Part shown: one piece after another, positions 45,716 to 52,643 of the stretch
Position numbering within the stretch: the stretch's first letter is position 1
How the letters are laid out: the number at the start of each line of letters is the position of its first letter
From: Oscillospiraceae bacterium
Lineage (GTDB): Bacteria > Bacillota > Clostridia > Oscillospirales > Ruminococcaceae
Assembly: GCA_022788225.1 (NCBI GenBank)
Contig: JALEVO010000134.1
Coordinates: 1 to 59,237, forward strand
Direction of reading: 5' to 3'
DNA length: 59,237 nucleotides
Notes under the pieces: generated by a model
Told to the model about the DNA's origin: nothing
Seen by the model: only the letters and a program-made list of their open reading frames with translations
Databases searched by the model: none
Made by a program: the position numbers and the translations under genes

Positions 45716-46022
45716 AAATACACTTGCGCTCCTCTAAAATTCTTTTAATAAGAGGCTCGTTCATACTCAAAGTCACAGGATTGTAAAGTCCGTCCTTTGT
45801 AATGATGTCAACGCTCTTGCCCACACTTTCTTCAATATCTGAAAAGAAACTGCAATAGCGTAAGCCAAGAGGTTTTGAAAACTCTACATAAAAGTCGATA
45901 TCGCTGTTTTCAGTCGCTTCACCTCTTGCGTAAGAGCCAAAGAGATAAACTTTATCAATGCCGTAAGCTTCGGCAATAGGACGTACCTTGTCAGCGATTT
46001 CATTAGTTGTGTAAACGCTCAT
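45708..46022 (-). CDS. mntA: MntA-type minimal nucleotidyltransferase antitoxin
   Basis: The 104-residue protein has the GS-x10-D-x-D motif of the family (GSYARGEATENSDID: Gly29, Ser30, Asp41, Asp43), which binds metal and ATP. In known pairs it adenylylates HepT to neutralize it. It is upstream of and overlaps hepT, and has its own promoter. Confidence 0.87.
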   Translation of the reverse strand: MSVYTTNEIADKVRPIAEAYGIDKVYLFGSYARGEATENSDIDFYVEFSKPLGLRYCSFFSDIEESVGKSVDIITKDGLYNPVTLSMNEPLIKRILEERKCIYE

Positions 46023-46063
46023 AGACAGTCTCCTTTCAGTAGATGGTGTATTTCTTCAAGTAT

Positions 46064-46092
46064 ATTATACCATATTCTATCGGGATATTCAA
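46064..46092 (-). promoter_or_regulatory. Promoter of the mntA-hepT pair
   Basis: On the minus strand, TTGAAT (46087-46092), 17 bases, TATAAT (46064-46069). A GGTACAC-ACC-GTGTGCC hairpin at 46112-46128 next to it may terminate the upstream cassette. Confidence 0.65.
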
Positions 46093-46133
46093 GAGGTCGT
46101 AAAAATTAAATTTGGTACACACCGTGTGCCGAA

Positions 46134-47363
46134 TTACAACAGTCGTCGTTCCTCTATCTCTTGCCAAGTCACATTCTCGATTACTTTCTTCCATCGCTCT
46201 TTGTCTTCATAAAGCTCAATGTTCATATAATCAGATATATTCTCATCATCTGGAAAGTATGAAGAACAGTAGAACGGTATAACTCCGTCAGGAACAATGC
46301 CGATTTTATCGTCAGCGCGGACTCTTGCGGCTAATTCTTCACCATCATGGAGAGAAATGGGAATATTGTTACGAACCAGAGCAAGAAAGAACTTTATTGT
46401 TTCAACGGAACGTCCATACGACGAGCCTGCCAATTTCAGACTGTATTCGTTACCGTTTTTGCGTACATAGAGAGAAATATGTGTTGAATTACCGCCGCGG
46501 CAGACTTCCCACGGGTGTCCGATACCTTTTCGGCTGCTCTCATACCATTCGCTGAAAGCTGTCGGAGAATTACCGTCTATATCACGCAATCCCTCATCAC
46601 GTCCGTCATCGTGCATAAGATAAAGTTCCTTTGCAGTAAGCTTATCAATTCCTTTGTACCGATTAGCTTCATAACCGAGCTTGCAATAGCCATAAAACAT
46701 TTCTGCCGTCATATCGGGTATAGTTTCAGTTGTTGCAGCTCCTCTTGTTTCAATGATGTGCAAAAACTCATCAATATCGTCCTTTGATATATCTGAAAAA
46801 TAGTTTTCCTTGTATTCAGGGAATATCTCCCAATACTTTCTTCTTACAATAGTACCAATTCTGTCTTTGGGCGGAAGCTCACGGCGTATTGTTTCATTGT
46901 AAGTGCCGTTTTCAAGCTGTTTCACACAGTTTTCCACCGACTCGGTAAGCCACTTGATAAAAGGACTTATGTCAAAGCTATCGTAACTGTTTTTAGCAGG
47001 GCGGTTTTCTTCAAACATAGGCTTATGCTTCAGAAATACGGCACGAAAATCTTCGTGTTCTACCGATACGAAATGATACCAACACTTTTCATCGGGGTAC
47101 AGATTTGCCCATAACTCTTCGTATTCCTCACGGCTGTCAACTTCTCCGAATTCATACATTTCTTCATAGTCGCCATAATCCTCTATTTTTCCACGCTCTG
47201 CAAAAAGCCATAGCTCTCTGCGATTATCGTTACCGCAGGGAGCTATTTTGTGTAACTCATTGAAAAGCTCATCGACATAAGGCTTCATTTCTTCTCCGAT
47301 AACGAAGCCTCTTTTCAGAATGTCAATGTAATAATCTATTTTGGGTGCAGTTAATTCAGCCAT
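46134..47363 (-). CDS. Uncharacterized 409-residue protein of the cargo cassette
   Basis: I do not recognise a named domain. The soluble protein is rich in acidic and aromatic residues, with distinctive segments such as YHFVSVEHEDFRAVFLKH (about 93-110), DGRDEGLRDIDGNSP (about 255-269), GHPWEVCRGGNSTHISL (about 285-301) and LAGSSYGRSVETIKFF. I recall similar hypothetical proteins in other gut Firmicutes. Its start overlaps the end of the preceding small gene by 8 bases; two nearby ATGs both fit AAGGAG. No signal peptide or membrane segment. Confidence 0.8.
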   Translation of the reverse strand: MAELTAPKIDYYIDILKRGFVIGEEMKPYVDELFNELHKIAPCGNDNRRELWLFAERGKIEDYGDYEEMYEFGEVDSREEYEELWANLYPDEKCWYHFVSVEHEDFRAVFLKHKPMFEENRPAKNSYDSFDISPFIKWLTESVENCVKQLENGTYNETIRRELPPKDRIGTIVRRKYWEIFPEYKENYFSDISKDDIDEFLHIIETRGAATTETIPDMTAEMFYGYCKLGYEANRYKGIDKLTAKELYLMHDDGRDEGLRDIDGNSPTAFSEWYESSRKGIGHPWEVCRGGNSTHISLYVRKNGNEYSLKLAGSSYGRSVETIKFFLALVRNNIPISLHDGEELAARVRADDKIGIVPDGVIPFYCSSYFPDDENISDYMNIELYEDKERWKKVIENVTWQEIEERRLL

Positions 47364-47610
47364 TTTCATTATGCTCCTTGTCATATTCACGGCAAGCACG
47401 TTCTATTTCTTCTATCTGCTCTTTAGTATATACGTCCTTAAATCTATTCAGATAGTCATTCCACTCAAAAAGAAGCAAATCCTTGCCGTTGTTGCACTTA
47501 ATACGGATTGGACTTGTTCCATTTTCGGAAAGTTCAAGGTAATAGTCAACATTGCCACCGAATTCATCTTCTGTGACTGTGTATAGGGTATCAAGGTCTA
47601 ATCTATTCAT
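47356..47610 (-). CDS. Small Phd/YefM-like (antitoxin-type) protein
   Basis: The 84-residue protein has a core resembling prevent-host-death-type antitoxins (YYLELSENGTSPIRIKCNNG, LLLFEWNDYLNRF) and a basic/acidic C-terminal helix (TKEQIEEIERACREYDKE). Its start overlaps the preceding gene by four bases and its end overlaps the 409-residue gene. The assignment is by pattern only. Confidence 0.6.
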   Translation of the reverse strand: MNRLDLDTLYTVTEDEFGGNVDYYLELSENGTSPIRIKCNNGKDLLLFEWNDYLNRFKDVYTKEQIEEIERACREYDKEHNENG

Positions 47611-47804
47611 ACAAGACCATCCTCACGGCATTTTTCATACCACTTTATAATCGTTTCTCTGTTTTCTGGGTTTGCTGAAAATTCTACAAACTCTTGAAAG
47701 ACAATTTCAGGAGTTGTGTTATTCTGCTTGCATATTTCAGAAAAAGCCGTATATAAATCATCATCGACTTCTATGGTTATGGTTGTGTAAGATTTATCAG
47801 TCAT
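47607..47804 (-). CDS. Small ribbon-helix-helix-like protein
   Basis: The 65-residue protein has the beta strand YTTITIEVDDDLYTAF followed by two helices (SEICKQNNTTPEIVFQEFVEF), the layout of Arc/MetJ or DinJ-type antitoxin DNA-binding domains. It could autoregulate the cassette at the palindrome upstream. Twelve bases after the preceding gene. Confidence 0.65.
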   Translation of the reverse strand: MTDKSYTTITIEVDDDLYTAFSEICKQNNTTPEIVFQEFVEFSANPENRETIIKWYEKCREDGLV

Positions 47805-47815
47805 ATATTCCTCAC

Positions 47816-48040
47816 TTACTCTTTAAACGTTAAGTTGTAAAGGTCGCCGACAGCACGAACAGTATCAGCAAGCAATAAACAGGTGCGGATAAGCGCATCT
47901 TTATCAAATGAATTAAGAACAACCTCACGTTCTTCAGGAATGAGGTCGGTAAAGCAAATTTCCTTCCATTCACCATTTCTTTCAACCCTGAAATACATTC
48001 CGTCAAGACCTCTTTCAATCGGATATTTTTCTGCTGTCAT
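47816..48040 (-). CDS. Hypothetical 74-residue protein, first gene of the cassette
   Basis: It has a strong AGGAGGACG ribosome site. Residues 1-30 are charged (YPIERGLDGMYFRVERNGEW), followed by helices (FTDLIPEEREVVLNSF, LIRTCLLLADTVRAVGDLY). I have seen similar short proteins in integrative elements of Firmicutes, but no function is known to me. Confidence 0.65.
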   Translation of the reverse strand: MTAEKYPIERGLDGMYFRVERNGEWKEICFTDLIPEEREVVLNSFDKDALIRTCLLLADTVRAVGDLYNLTFKE

Positions 48041-48070
48041 AACGTCCTCCTGATTTTTGATATATACCTA

Positions 48071-48098
48071 TTATTATGCTTTTTCCCTCTGTTGTCAA
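48071..48098 (-). promoter_or_regulatory. Promoter of the four-gene cassette
   Basis: On the minus strand, TTGACA (48093-48098) with a TAATAA-type -10 (48071-48076) 16 bases away, about 30 bases upstream of the first gene. Confidence 0.6.
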
Positions 48099-48107
48099 TA
48101 GGTTTTG

Positions 48108-48131
48108 AGTTTTCATATACATATGAAAACT
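48108..48131. promoter_or_regulatory. Perfect palindrome, candidate operator
   Basis: AGTTTTCATAT, two bases, ATATGAAAACT: an 11-bp perfect inverted repeat ten bases upstream of the -35 box of the four-gene cassette. It fits a dimeric repressor such as the ribbon-helix-helix protein or the XRE protein, but binding is inferred. Confidence 0.5.
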
Positions 48132-48205
48132 TTTGAGGTGCGACAAAGCGCGTAACTGTGGGCTTTTCGCTGTATTGACACTATACTTTATACCGTTAAA
48201 GCAAA

Positions 48206-48230
48206 CCACCGTATCAGCTTGATACGGTGG
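48206..48230 (-). terminator. Probable terminator of the XRE gene
   Basis: CCACCGTATCA, three bases, TGATACGGTGG, seven bases past the XRE stop codon. The following minus-strand bases are moderately T-rich. Confidence 0.6.
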
Positions 48231-48236
48231 GGAATG

Positions 48237-48596
48237 TTATGTATTTCTTTTCCGAAACATCAGCTCTTTATTTCTTCGCAGGCTTTTTTTCAGTTCGTTC
48301 GCCATATCAAAAATCATACTTTTTTCATAATTGTTGCAATCTGAAAACAGTTCCCGCAATTCAGGGGTATAATCGCCGCTGTCAAGATTTCCGCATAAAA
48401 GTCTGTCTACCGTAACGTCCAGAACGTTTGCAATATTTACGATTGTTTCAAGACTTGCCTTGCTTCTGTCTGTTTCAATATGACTGATGTACGGGACTGA
48501 TAAGTCGATACTTTCAGCCAAATCTGCCTGAGATAATCCTCGTGCAATCCGAACCGCTTTGATTATTTTTCCCATTCTTTCGTAGTTCAATTCCAT
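48237..48596 (-). CDS. XRE-family transcriptional regulator
   Basis: The 119-residue protein has a Cro/CI helix-turn-helix (LSQADLAESIDLSVPYISHIETDRSKASLETIVNIANVLDV split over residues about 20-60) and a short C-terminal helical tail. It starts at the ATG after a strong GGAGGTGA. Divergent from the recombinase remnant; likely controls element genes. Confidence 0.85.
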   Translation of the reverse strand: MELNYERMGKIIKAVRIARGLSQADLAESIDLSVPYISHIETDRSKASLETIVNIANVLDVTVDRLLCGNLDSGDYTPELRELFSDCNNYEKSMIFDMANELKKSLRRNKELMFRKRNT

Positions 48597-48749
48597 CTTT
48601 ATCACCTCCAATCCGCAACCTGCGTCGGAGGCTTTTAAAATATTTTTCTCATTTTATAACCATAAGGATAGGACTATACTTATGCTTAATTTTCTTTTGC
48701 TGAAAAATGGGCTATACTGGATATACAATCCGATAATGAGGTGATAGCT

Positions 48750-49028
48750 ATGCTTGAAAGTGAAGCAAATATTTCAAATAAAGAATTACGACGTGAAAAA
48801 ATCCGTGAACGTTATAAAGGTTCAAACTCTGAATTGCTTGAAGTAATTCCGGGCAAGAAAGCTGCTGATTTTTATGACGATGTTGAAAGACGTGTAGCAG
48901 TATATGTAAGAGTATCAACCGATAATCTGCAACAGACCAGTTCATACGAGTTGCAGAAAAACTATTACGAAGAAAAGGTAAGCAAAAATCCCAACTGGAC
49001 TTTAGTTGGAATTTATGCCGACATATAG
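48750..49028 (+). pseudogene. Serine recombinase remnant (N-terminal fragment)
   Basis: The 92-residue reading has the N-terminal resolvase start (VAVYVRVSTDNLQQTSSYELQ, with the catalytic serine in VRVST) and ends in a stop where relatives continue YADEGISGT. The rest of the catalytic domain and the recombinase C terminus are missing. It keeps a good GAGGTGA ribosome site. Confidence 0.8.
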
Positions 49029-49089
49029 ACCCCTTATTTCATACAAGAATGGAGCAATATAAGTGAAAAATAGCTGTTTTAATAGGTAA

Positions 49090-49138
49090 AGTGGCAACCT
49101 TGGCATAGATTTCAGTGCTGTGGTTGCCGCTTTTTTAT
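49090..49138 (+). terminator. Terminator after the recombinase remnant
   Basis: GTGGCAACC pairs with GGTTGCCGC and is followed by TTTTTTATTTT. It separates the recombinase fragment from the relaxase fragment. Confidence 0.75.
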
Positions 49139-49199
49139 TTTGCTCGGAAATTATGACTTCAAAAATGCACCACTTTTTAACGATTAGTGAGTTATCGTT

Positions 49200-50304
49200 A
49201 AAAGGTACAGGAGTATCGTTAAAATGTGTAGCAAATGGTAACAAAATTTATGACAAATGCAAGCGGACTTACAAATGCCGCACTGTTCAGACTACTGACT
49301 GGAACAGTCGTGAGAAAGCTGAGGAGTGGCGAGAAGCGTGGGCAGAATTTTTAAATCAGGCTCTTGTAGACAAAGGTTTAGCGACAGAAGAATTGTTACA
49401 GCACCGCCGCAACATTAAACTTGAAAATCAAGAACAAGTTACGAGCGGCGGAAATGGGTCAAGCGTCACGCTTGTTGACCACCGTTCTTTTGAAAGACAG
49501 GGCAAAATTGAAAAACCAACAGTCCATATGGGAGTCGCCGCAACGCAGATGGAGCGTAAAGGCATACGCACTGTCAAAGGCGATACCAACCGTGTAATCA
49601 AATCCATAAACGCAAAAATTTCTGCTCTGCTGAAACGTATTGAAGTGCTTGACAATGAGCTTGCCAAGATGAAAGAAATCCCGAAAGAGGATAGTCTTGT
49701 TGAAATGCTTATGCGATTTCACGATAACGGAATTAAGTTCAATGAAGTGCGTGGCGTCAGCGTTTCCAATCTGAAAAAGATTGCGAAGTTCAAGGATTTA
49801 ACACATCTGATTGCTTTTGTTCAGGGGCATAAAATCGGAACGCTCTCCGAGCTTGCGGAGAAAAATTCTGAAACAAAATCAGAACTGAAAAATTACAAAT
49901 CCAAGCTCATCAGCACACAGAAGCGAATGAAAGAGCTGACAGAACTGCTTGACAATTATCCTCGCTACAAGGAGAACAAGGCGGTTTATCTGGCGTGGCA
50001 GTCTATTACAAATCCGAAGAAAAAAGAAAAGTTCTATGACAAGCATTACGGAGAAATTGCGCTGTTCAGGACGGCGAAATCTTTTTTTGACAGCAATCTG
50101 AATGGTGCGAAGCTTACTCCGAAAGCGTGGCAGAGAGAACTGGAGGAACTTACGAAATCCGCCGAGGTTGACCGTGCGAAAGTGGAGAAACTGGGCGATG
50201 ATGTGGCAGTTATGGAAACGCTGATTTATAATGTTCAGCGACTTACAAATTATGAAGAAAAGCAGAATGAAATTCAGAGAAAAAGAAGCTGCGAACTCGA
50301 ATAA
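49200..50304 (+). pseudogene. MobA/MobL-type relaxase remnant lacking the catalytic domain
   Basis: The open reading frame (from about 49120) encodes the post-relaxase region of mobilization proteins: TTDWNSREKAEEWREAWAEF, DHRSFERQGKIEKPTVHMG, ATQMERKGIRTVKGDTNR, then a long coiled-coil (SALLKRIEVLDNELAKM, KRMKELTELLDNYPRY). The N-terminal domain with the nicking residues is absent, and the first 30-40 codons look fortuitous. The element therefore lost its own transfer-initiation enzyme. Confidence 0.75.
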
Positions 50305-50318
50305 TGACACATTCCCAT

Positions 50319-50348
50319 TTGACAGTTTTATGCTTTAAAGTGTATAAT
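50319..50348 (+). promoter_or_regulatory. Promoter of the integrase gene
   Basis: TTGACA (50319-50324), 18 bases, TATAAT (50343-50348). Confidence 0.65.
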
Positions 50349-50405
50349 GATGATGTAGAAATGTGTCATATCGGTTTACGGTTTTAATGAAAGGAGTAAA
50401 TCAGT

Positions 50406-51611
50406 ATGGCAACTATTCGTAAAAGAGGTAACGACTCTTATGAAATAAAAGTATCTTGTGGTTATGGTGTTGACGGTAAACAGCGTTCACAGTACAAAAC
50501 GTGGAAACCTTCCGAAGGTATGACACCGAAGCAGATTGAAAAAGAGCTTAACCGTCAGGCTGTTCTTTTTGAGGAGGCTTGCAAAAAAGGACAGATTACC
50601 GCTTCCATAAAATTTGAAGCATTCGCCGAGCAATGGTTTGAGGAGTACGCGAAATTTAATCTCCGTAATACTTCTTATGAAAGAATGTTACAGCTCCGCA
50701 ACCGTGTTTATCCTGCAATCGGACATCTGAAGCTTGATAAAATTAACGGCAGACACATTCAGCAGTTTGTAAACGACTTGCTTGAAAACGGAAAAAGTGA
50801 AAGAACGGGGAAGCCTCTTTCAAGAAAGACTGTTGTGCATCATCTCAGTTTTATATCCAATGTGTTTACTTACGCTGTGAAAATGGATATGCTTACAGAC
50901 AATCCGTGCAGACGAGTAACCGTGCCGAAAGGCGAAGCGAAGGAAAAAGAAATCTATACACTTGCAGAGGTTGAAGAAATCTTCAATGCGCTTGAAACTG
51001 AACCGTTGAAATATAAGCTGTTTATTATTCTTGCAGTGTACAGCGGCTTCCGTCGTGGCGAAATGCTTGGACTTGAATGGAAGGACATCAACTGGGAGGA
51101 CGGTGTAATCAGTGTGCGCCGCACATCAAACTATACGGCGGCAAAAGGAATTTATACTGATACAACCAAAACAAAAAAATCACAGCGTTCGTCAAAGTTT
51201 CCGCCGATGATTATGGAATTGCTTGGAGCATACAAGGCAGAGCAGGACGCCGAGCGTGAGCGCTTAGGCGATAAGTGGCAGGAAACGGACAGAATATTTG
51301 TCAAGTGGGATGGCAGACCGATGAATAATAACACTCCGTACTTCTGGTTTGGAGAATTTTGTAAGAAGCATAATTTCCGCTTCTGTGATATTCATTCTCT
51401 GCGTCATTTACACGCAAGCTTGCTCATCAATGCTGGTGTTGATATGGTATCCGTATCAAGTGATATGGGACATTCCTGCGTAGGAACAACGAGTAATATC
51501 TATTGTCATATGTTTCAGGAAGCGAAGGCGAGAAACTGTGAAGCGATTACTAATGCACTTTCTTTTGGAAATAAAAAAGAGCCGCTTACAGAAGCACAAG
51601 TGGCAGTGTAA
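50406..51611 (+). CDS. int: Tyrosine recombinase (site-specific integrase)
   Basis: The 401-residue protein has an N-terminal arm-binding AP2-like part (TIRKRGNDSYEIKVSCGYG), a SAM-like core-binding domain (about 65-170) and the catalytic domain with Arg216 (SGFRRGEML), His330/Arg333 (HSLRH), His356 (MGHS) and the nucleophile Tyr366 (IYCHMF). All catalytic residues are visible, so it may be active. It ends 104 bases from the tRNA, the usual position for tRNA-integrating elements. Confidence 0.93.
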   Translation: MATIRKRGNDSYEIKVSCGYGVDGKQRSQYKTWKPSEGMTPKQIEKELNRQAVLFEEACKKGQITASIKFEAFAEQWFEEYAKFNLRNTSYERMLQLRNRVYPAIGHLKLDKINGRHIQQFVNDLLENGKSERTGKPLSRKTVVHHLSFISNVFTYAVKMDMLTDNPCRRVTVPKGEAKEKEIYTLAEVEEIFNALETEPLKYKLFIILAVYSGFRRGEMLGLEWKDINWEDGVISVRRTSNYTAAKGIYTDTTKTKKSQRSSKFPPMIMELLGAYKAEQDAERERLGDKWQETDRIFVKWDGRPMNNNTPYFWFGEFCKKHNFRFCDIHSLRHLHASLLINAGVDMVSVSSDMGHSCVGTTSNIYCHMFQEAKARNCEAITNALSFGNKKEPLTEAQVAV

Positions 51612-51648
51612 GTGGCAATTTTCAAAAATAAGTGGCAAATAAGTGGCA
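51598..51648 (+). other. Candidate integrase arm-type sites, right end
   Basis: Four copies of AAGTGGCA (at 51598, 51610, 51630 and 51641), the first overlapping the integrase 3' end. The last two form the 24-base block that is identical to 45287-45310. Confidence 0.6.
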
Positions 51649-51657
51649 ATTGCAAAA

Positions 51658-51708
51658 ATCGAGCAAAAAAAGAACTCGCAAACGCCGTAAAACAGGCATT
51701 TGCGAGAT
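51658..51708 (-). terminator. Element-supplied terminator for tRNA-Glu
   Basis: On the minus strand, CTCGCAAATGCC pairs with GGCGTTTGCGAG (one mismatch) and is followed by TTCTTTTTTT. It lies just inside the element after the tRNA 3' end. Confidence 0.78.
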
Positions 51709-51715
51709 ACATAGT

Positions 51716-51790
51716 TGGTGACCCGTACGGGAATTGAACCCATGATTCCGCCGTGAAAGGGCGATGTCTTAACCTCTTGACCAACGGGCC
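51716..51790 (-). tRNA. tRNA-Glu (anticodon TTC)
   Basis: A 75-base minus-strand gene: GGCCCGT/ACGGGTC acceptor stem, anticodon arm with loop CTTTCAC giving TTC, GGTTCAATTCC T arm, encoded CCA. Its 3' half is the att site of the integrated element. Confidence 0.95.
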
Positions 51791-51796
51791 TTGTTG

Positions 51797-51873
51797 TGGT
51801 AGCGGCAGTAGGATTTGAACCAACGACCAATCGGGTATGAACCGAGTACTCTAGCCAACTGAGCTATGCCGCC
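51797..51873 (-). tRNA. tRNA-Met (anticodon CAT, elongator type)
   Basis: A 77-base minus-strand gene with GGCGGCA/TGCCGCT acceptor (G1-U72), anticodon loop TTCATAC, T arm GGTTCAAATCC and encoded CCA. It closely resembles the Bacillus elongator tRNA-Met; initiator features are absent. A CAT-anticodon tRNA-Ile is a less likely alternative. Confidence 0.92.
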
Positions 51874-51915
51874 ATTTTTGTGCCGTTTTTGCTTACCGCT
51901 TCATGCGACTATATT

Positions 51916-51944
51916 ATTATACACTGCTTTTCCCAAAATGTCAA
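51916..51944 (-). promoter_or_regulatory. Consensus promoter of the tRNA-Met/tRNA-Glu operon
   Basis: On the minus strand, perfect TTGACA (51939-51944), 17 bases, perfect TATAAT (51916-51921). The rest of the 284-base gap before the phage-like cassette is AT-rich and otherwise empty, apart from the inverted repeat at 52091-52137. Confidence 0.85.
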
Positions 51945-52090
51945 CAGAAAATTTCAAAAAAATTTGTATTTGTATGATTGCACAACTAAACTATATAATT
52001 TATTTAGCTCTATTGTGCAAAACGGAGAAAGAGAAAATATATTTTTGCTTATTTGTATATTTTAATGCAAAAAATCCCCTGTTTTGAACT

Positions 52091-52137
52091 ATTAGTGAAC
52101 AGCGTTTTTAAATAAAACAAAATTTGCTGTTACTAAT
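52091..52137. promoter_or_regulatory. Inverted repeat ahead of the phage-like cassette
   Basis: ATTAGTGAACAGC and GCTGTTACTAAT are inverted with one bulged base and a 22-base AT-rich spacer, 20 bases before the first cassette gene. It could be an operator or a terminator of incoming transcription. Confidence 0.4.
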
Positions 52138-52157
52138 TTTCAGAAAGGGGTTTTTTT

Positions 52158-52643
52158 ATGCCCGATTTAAATGAGAAGTCACGATGCAGTCTTTTCTGCT
52201 GCAACTATGCAAGGCTTGGGGACGTTTATGAGGCGGCACTGCGAAGCGGTTTCCCTCCGGAAACGGCTCTTGCCGACGGCACAGCTGTTATCAGTCAGCC
52301 AAAGTACCGCCGGCTTATCAGCAAAATGATGCAGAAGAGCATTTCGCCCAAACAAGTCGTTATGACAGGACTTGAAAGGCTTGCATTCGGCAGGGCAAAC
52401 GACGCTGCACTTCTGGTTTTCTCCGAGGAGATTCCCACGCCGGAGCAGATCAATTCCCTTGATCTTTTTAATGTGTCAGAAATGAAAAAGGTAAAGGGCG
52501 GGGGAGTTGAAATCAAGCTTTTTGACAGGCAGAAAGCAATGGAGCGTATCTATGAATATGCATCCGAGGAAAACAACTCATCTGCCGCCGCTAATCTTCT
52601 GGAGGCGCTTGCCGGAACCGGAGATGATAACGATGAGATTTAA
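52158..52643 (+). CDS. Phage terminase small subunit-like protein
   Basis: The 161-residue protein has an N-terminal helix-turn-helix-like part (NYARLGDVYEAALRSGFPPETALADGTAV) and is followed by the large subunit with an 11-base overlap, the usual arrangement. TerS recognises viral DNA at packaging initiation. AAAGGGG ribosome site. Confidence 0.75.
   Translation: MPDLNEKSRCSLFCCNYARLGDVYEAALRSGFPPETALADGTAVISQPKYRRLISKMMQKSISPKQVVMTGLERLAFGRANDAALLVFSEEIPTPEQINSLDLFNVSEMKKVKGGGVEIKLFDRQKAMERIYEYASEENNSSAAANLLEALAGTGDDNDEI

Larger units (their letters stand above)
45152..51738. mobile_element. Integrated element in the 3' end of tRNA-Glu
   Basis: The element of about 6.6 kb is bounded by exact 23-base direct repeats of the tRNA-Glu 3' end. 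It has an intact tyrosine integrase next to the tRNA, candidate arm sites at both ends, a toxin-antitoxin pair, an unknown four-gene cassette, an XRE regulator and broken recombinase and relaxase genes. With the relaxase truncated it probably cannot mobilize by itself, although excision may still be possible. No clear excisionase gene was found. Confidence 0.85.
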
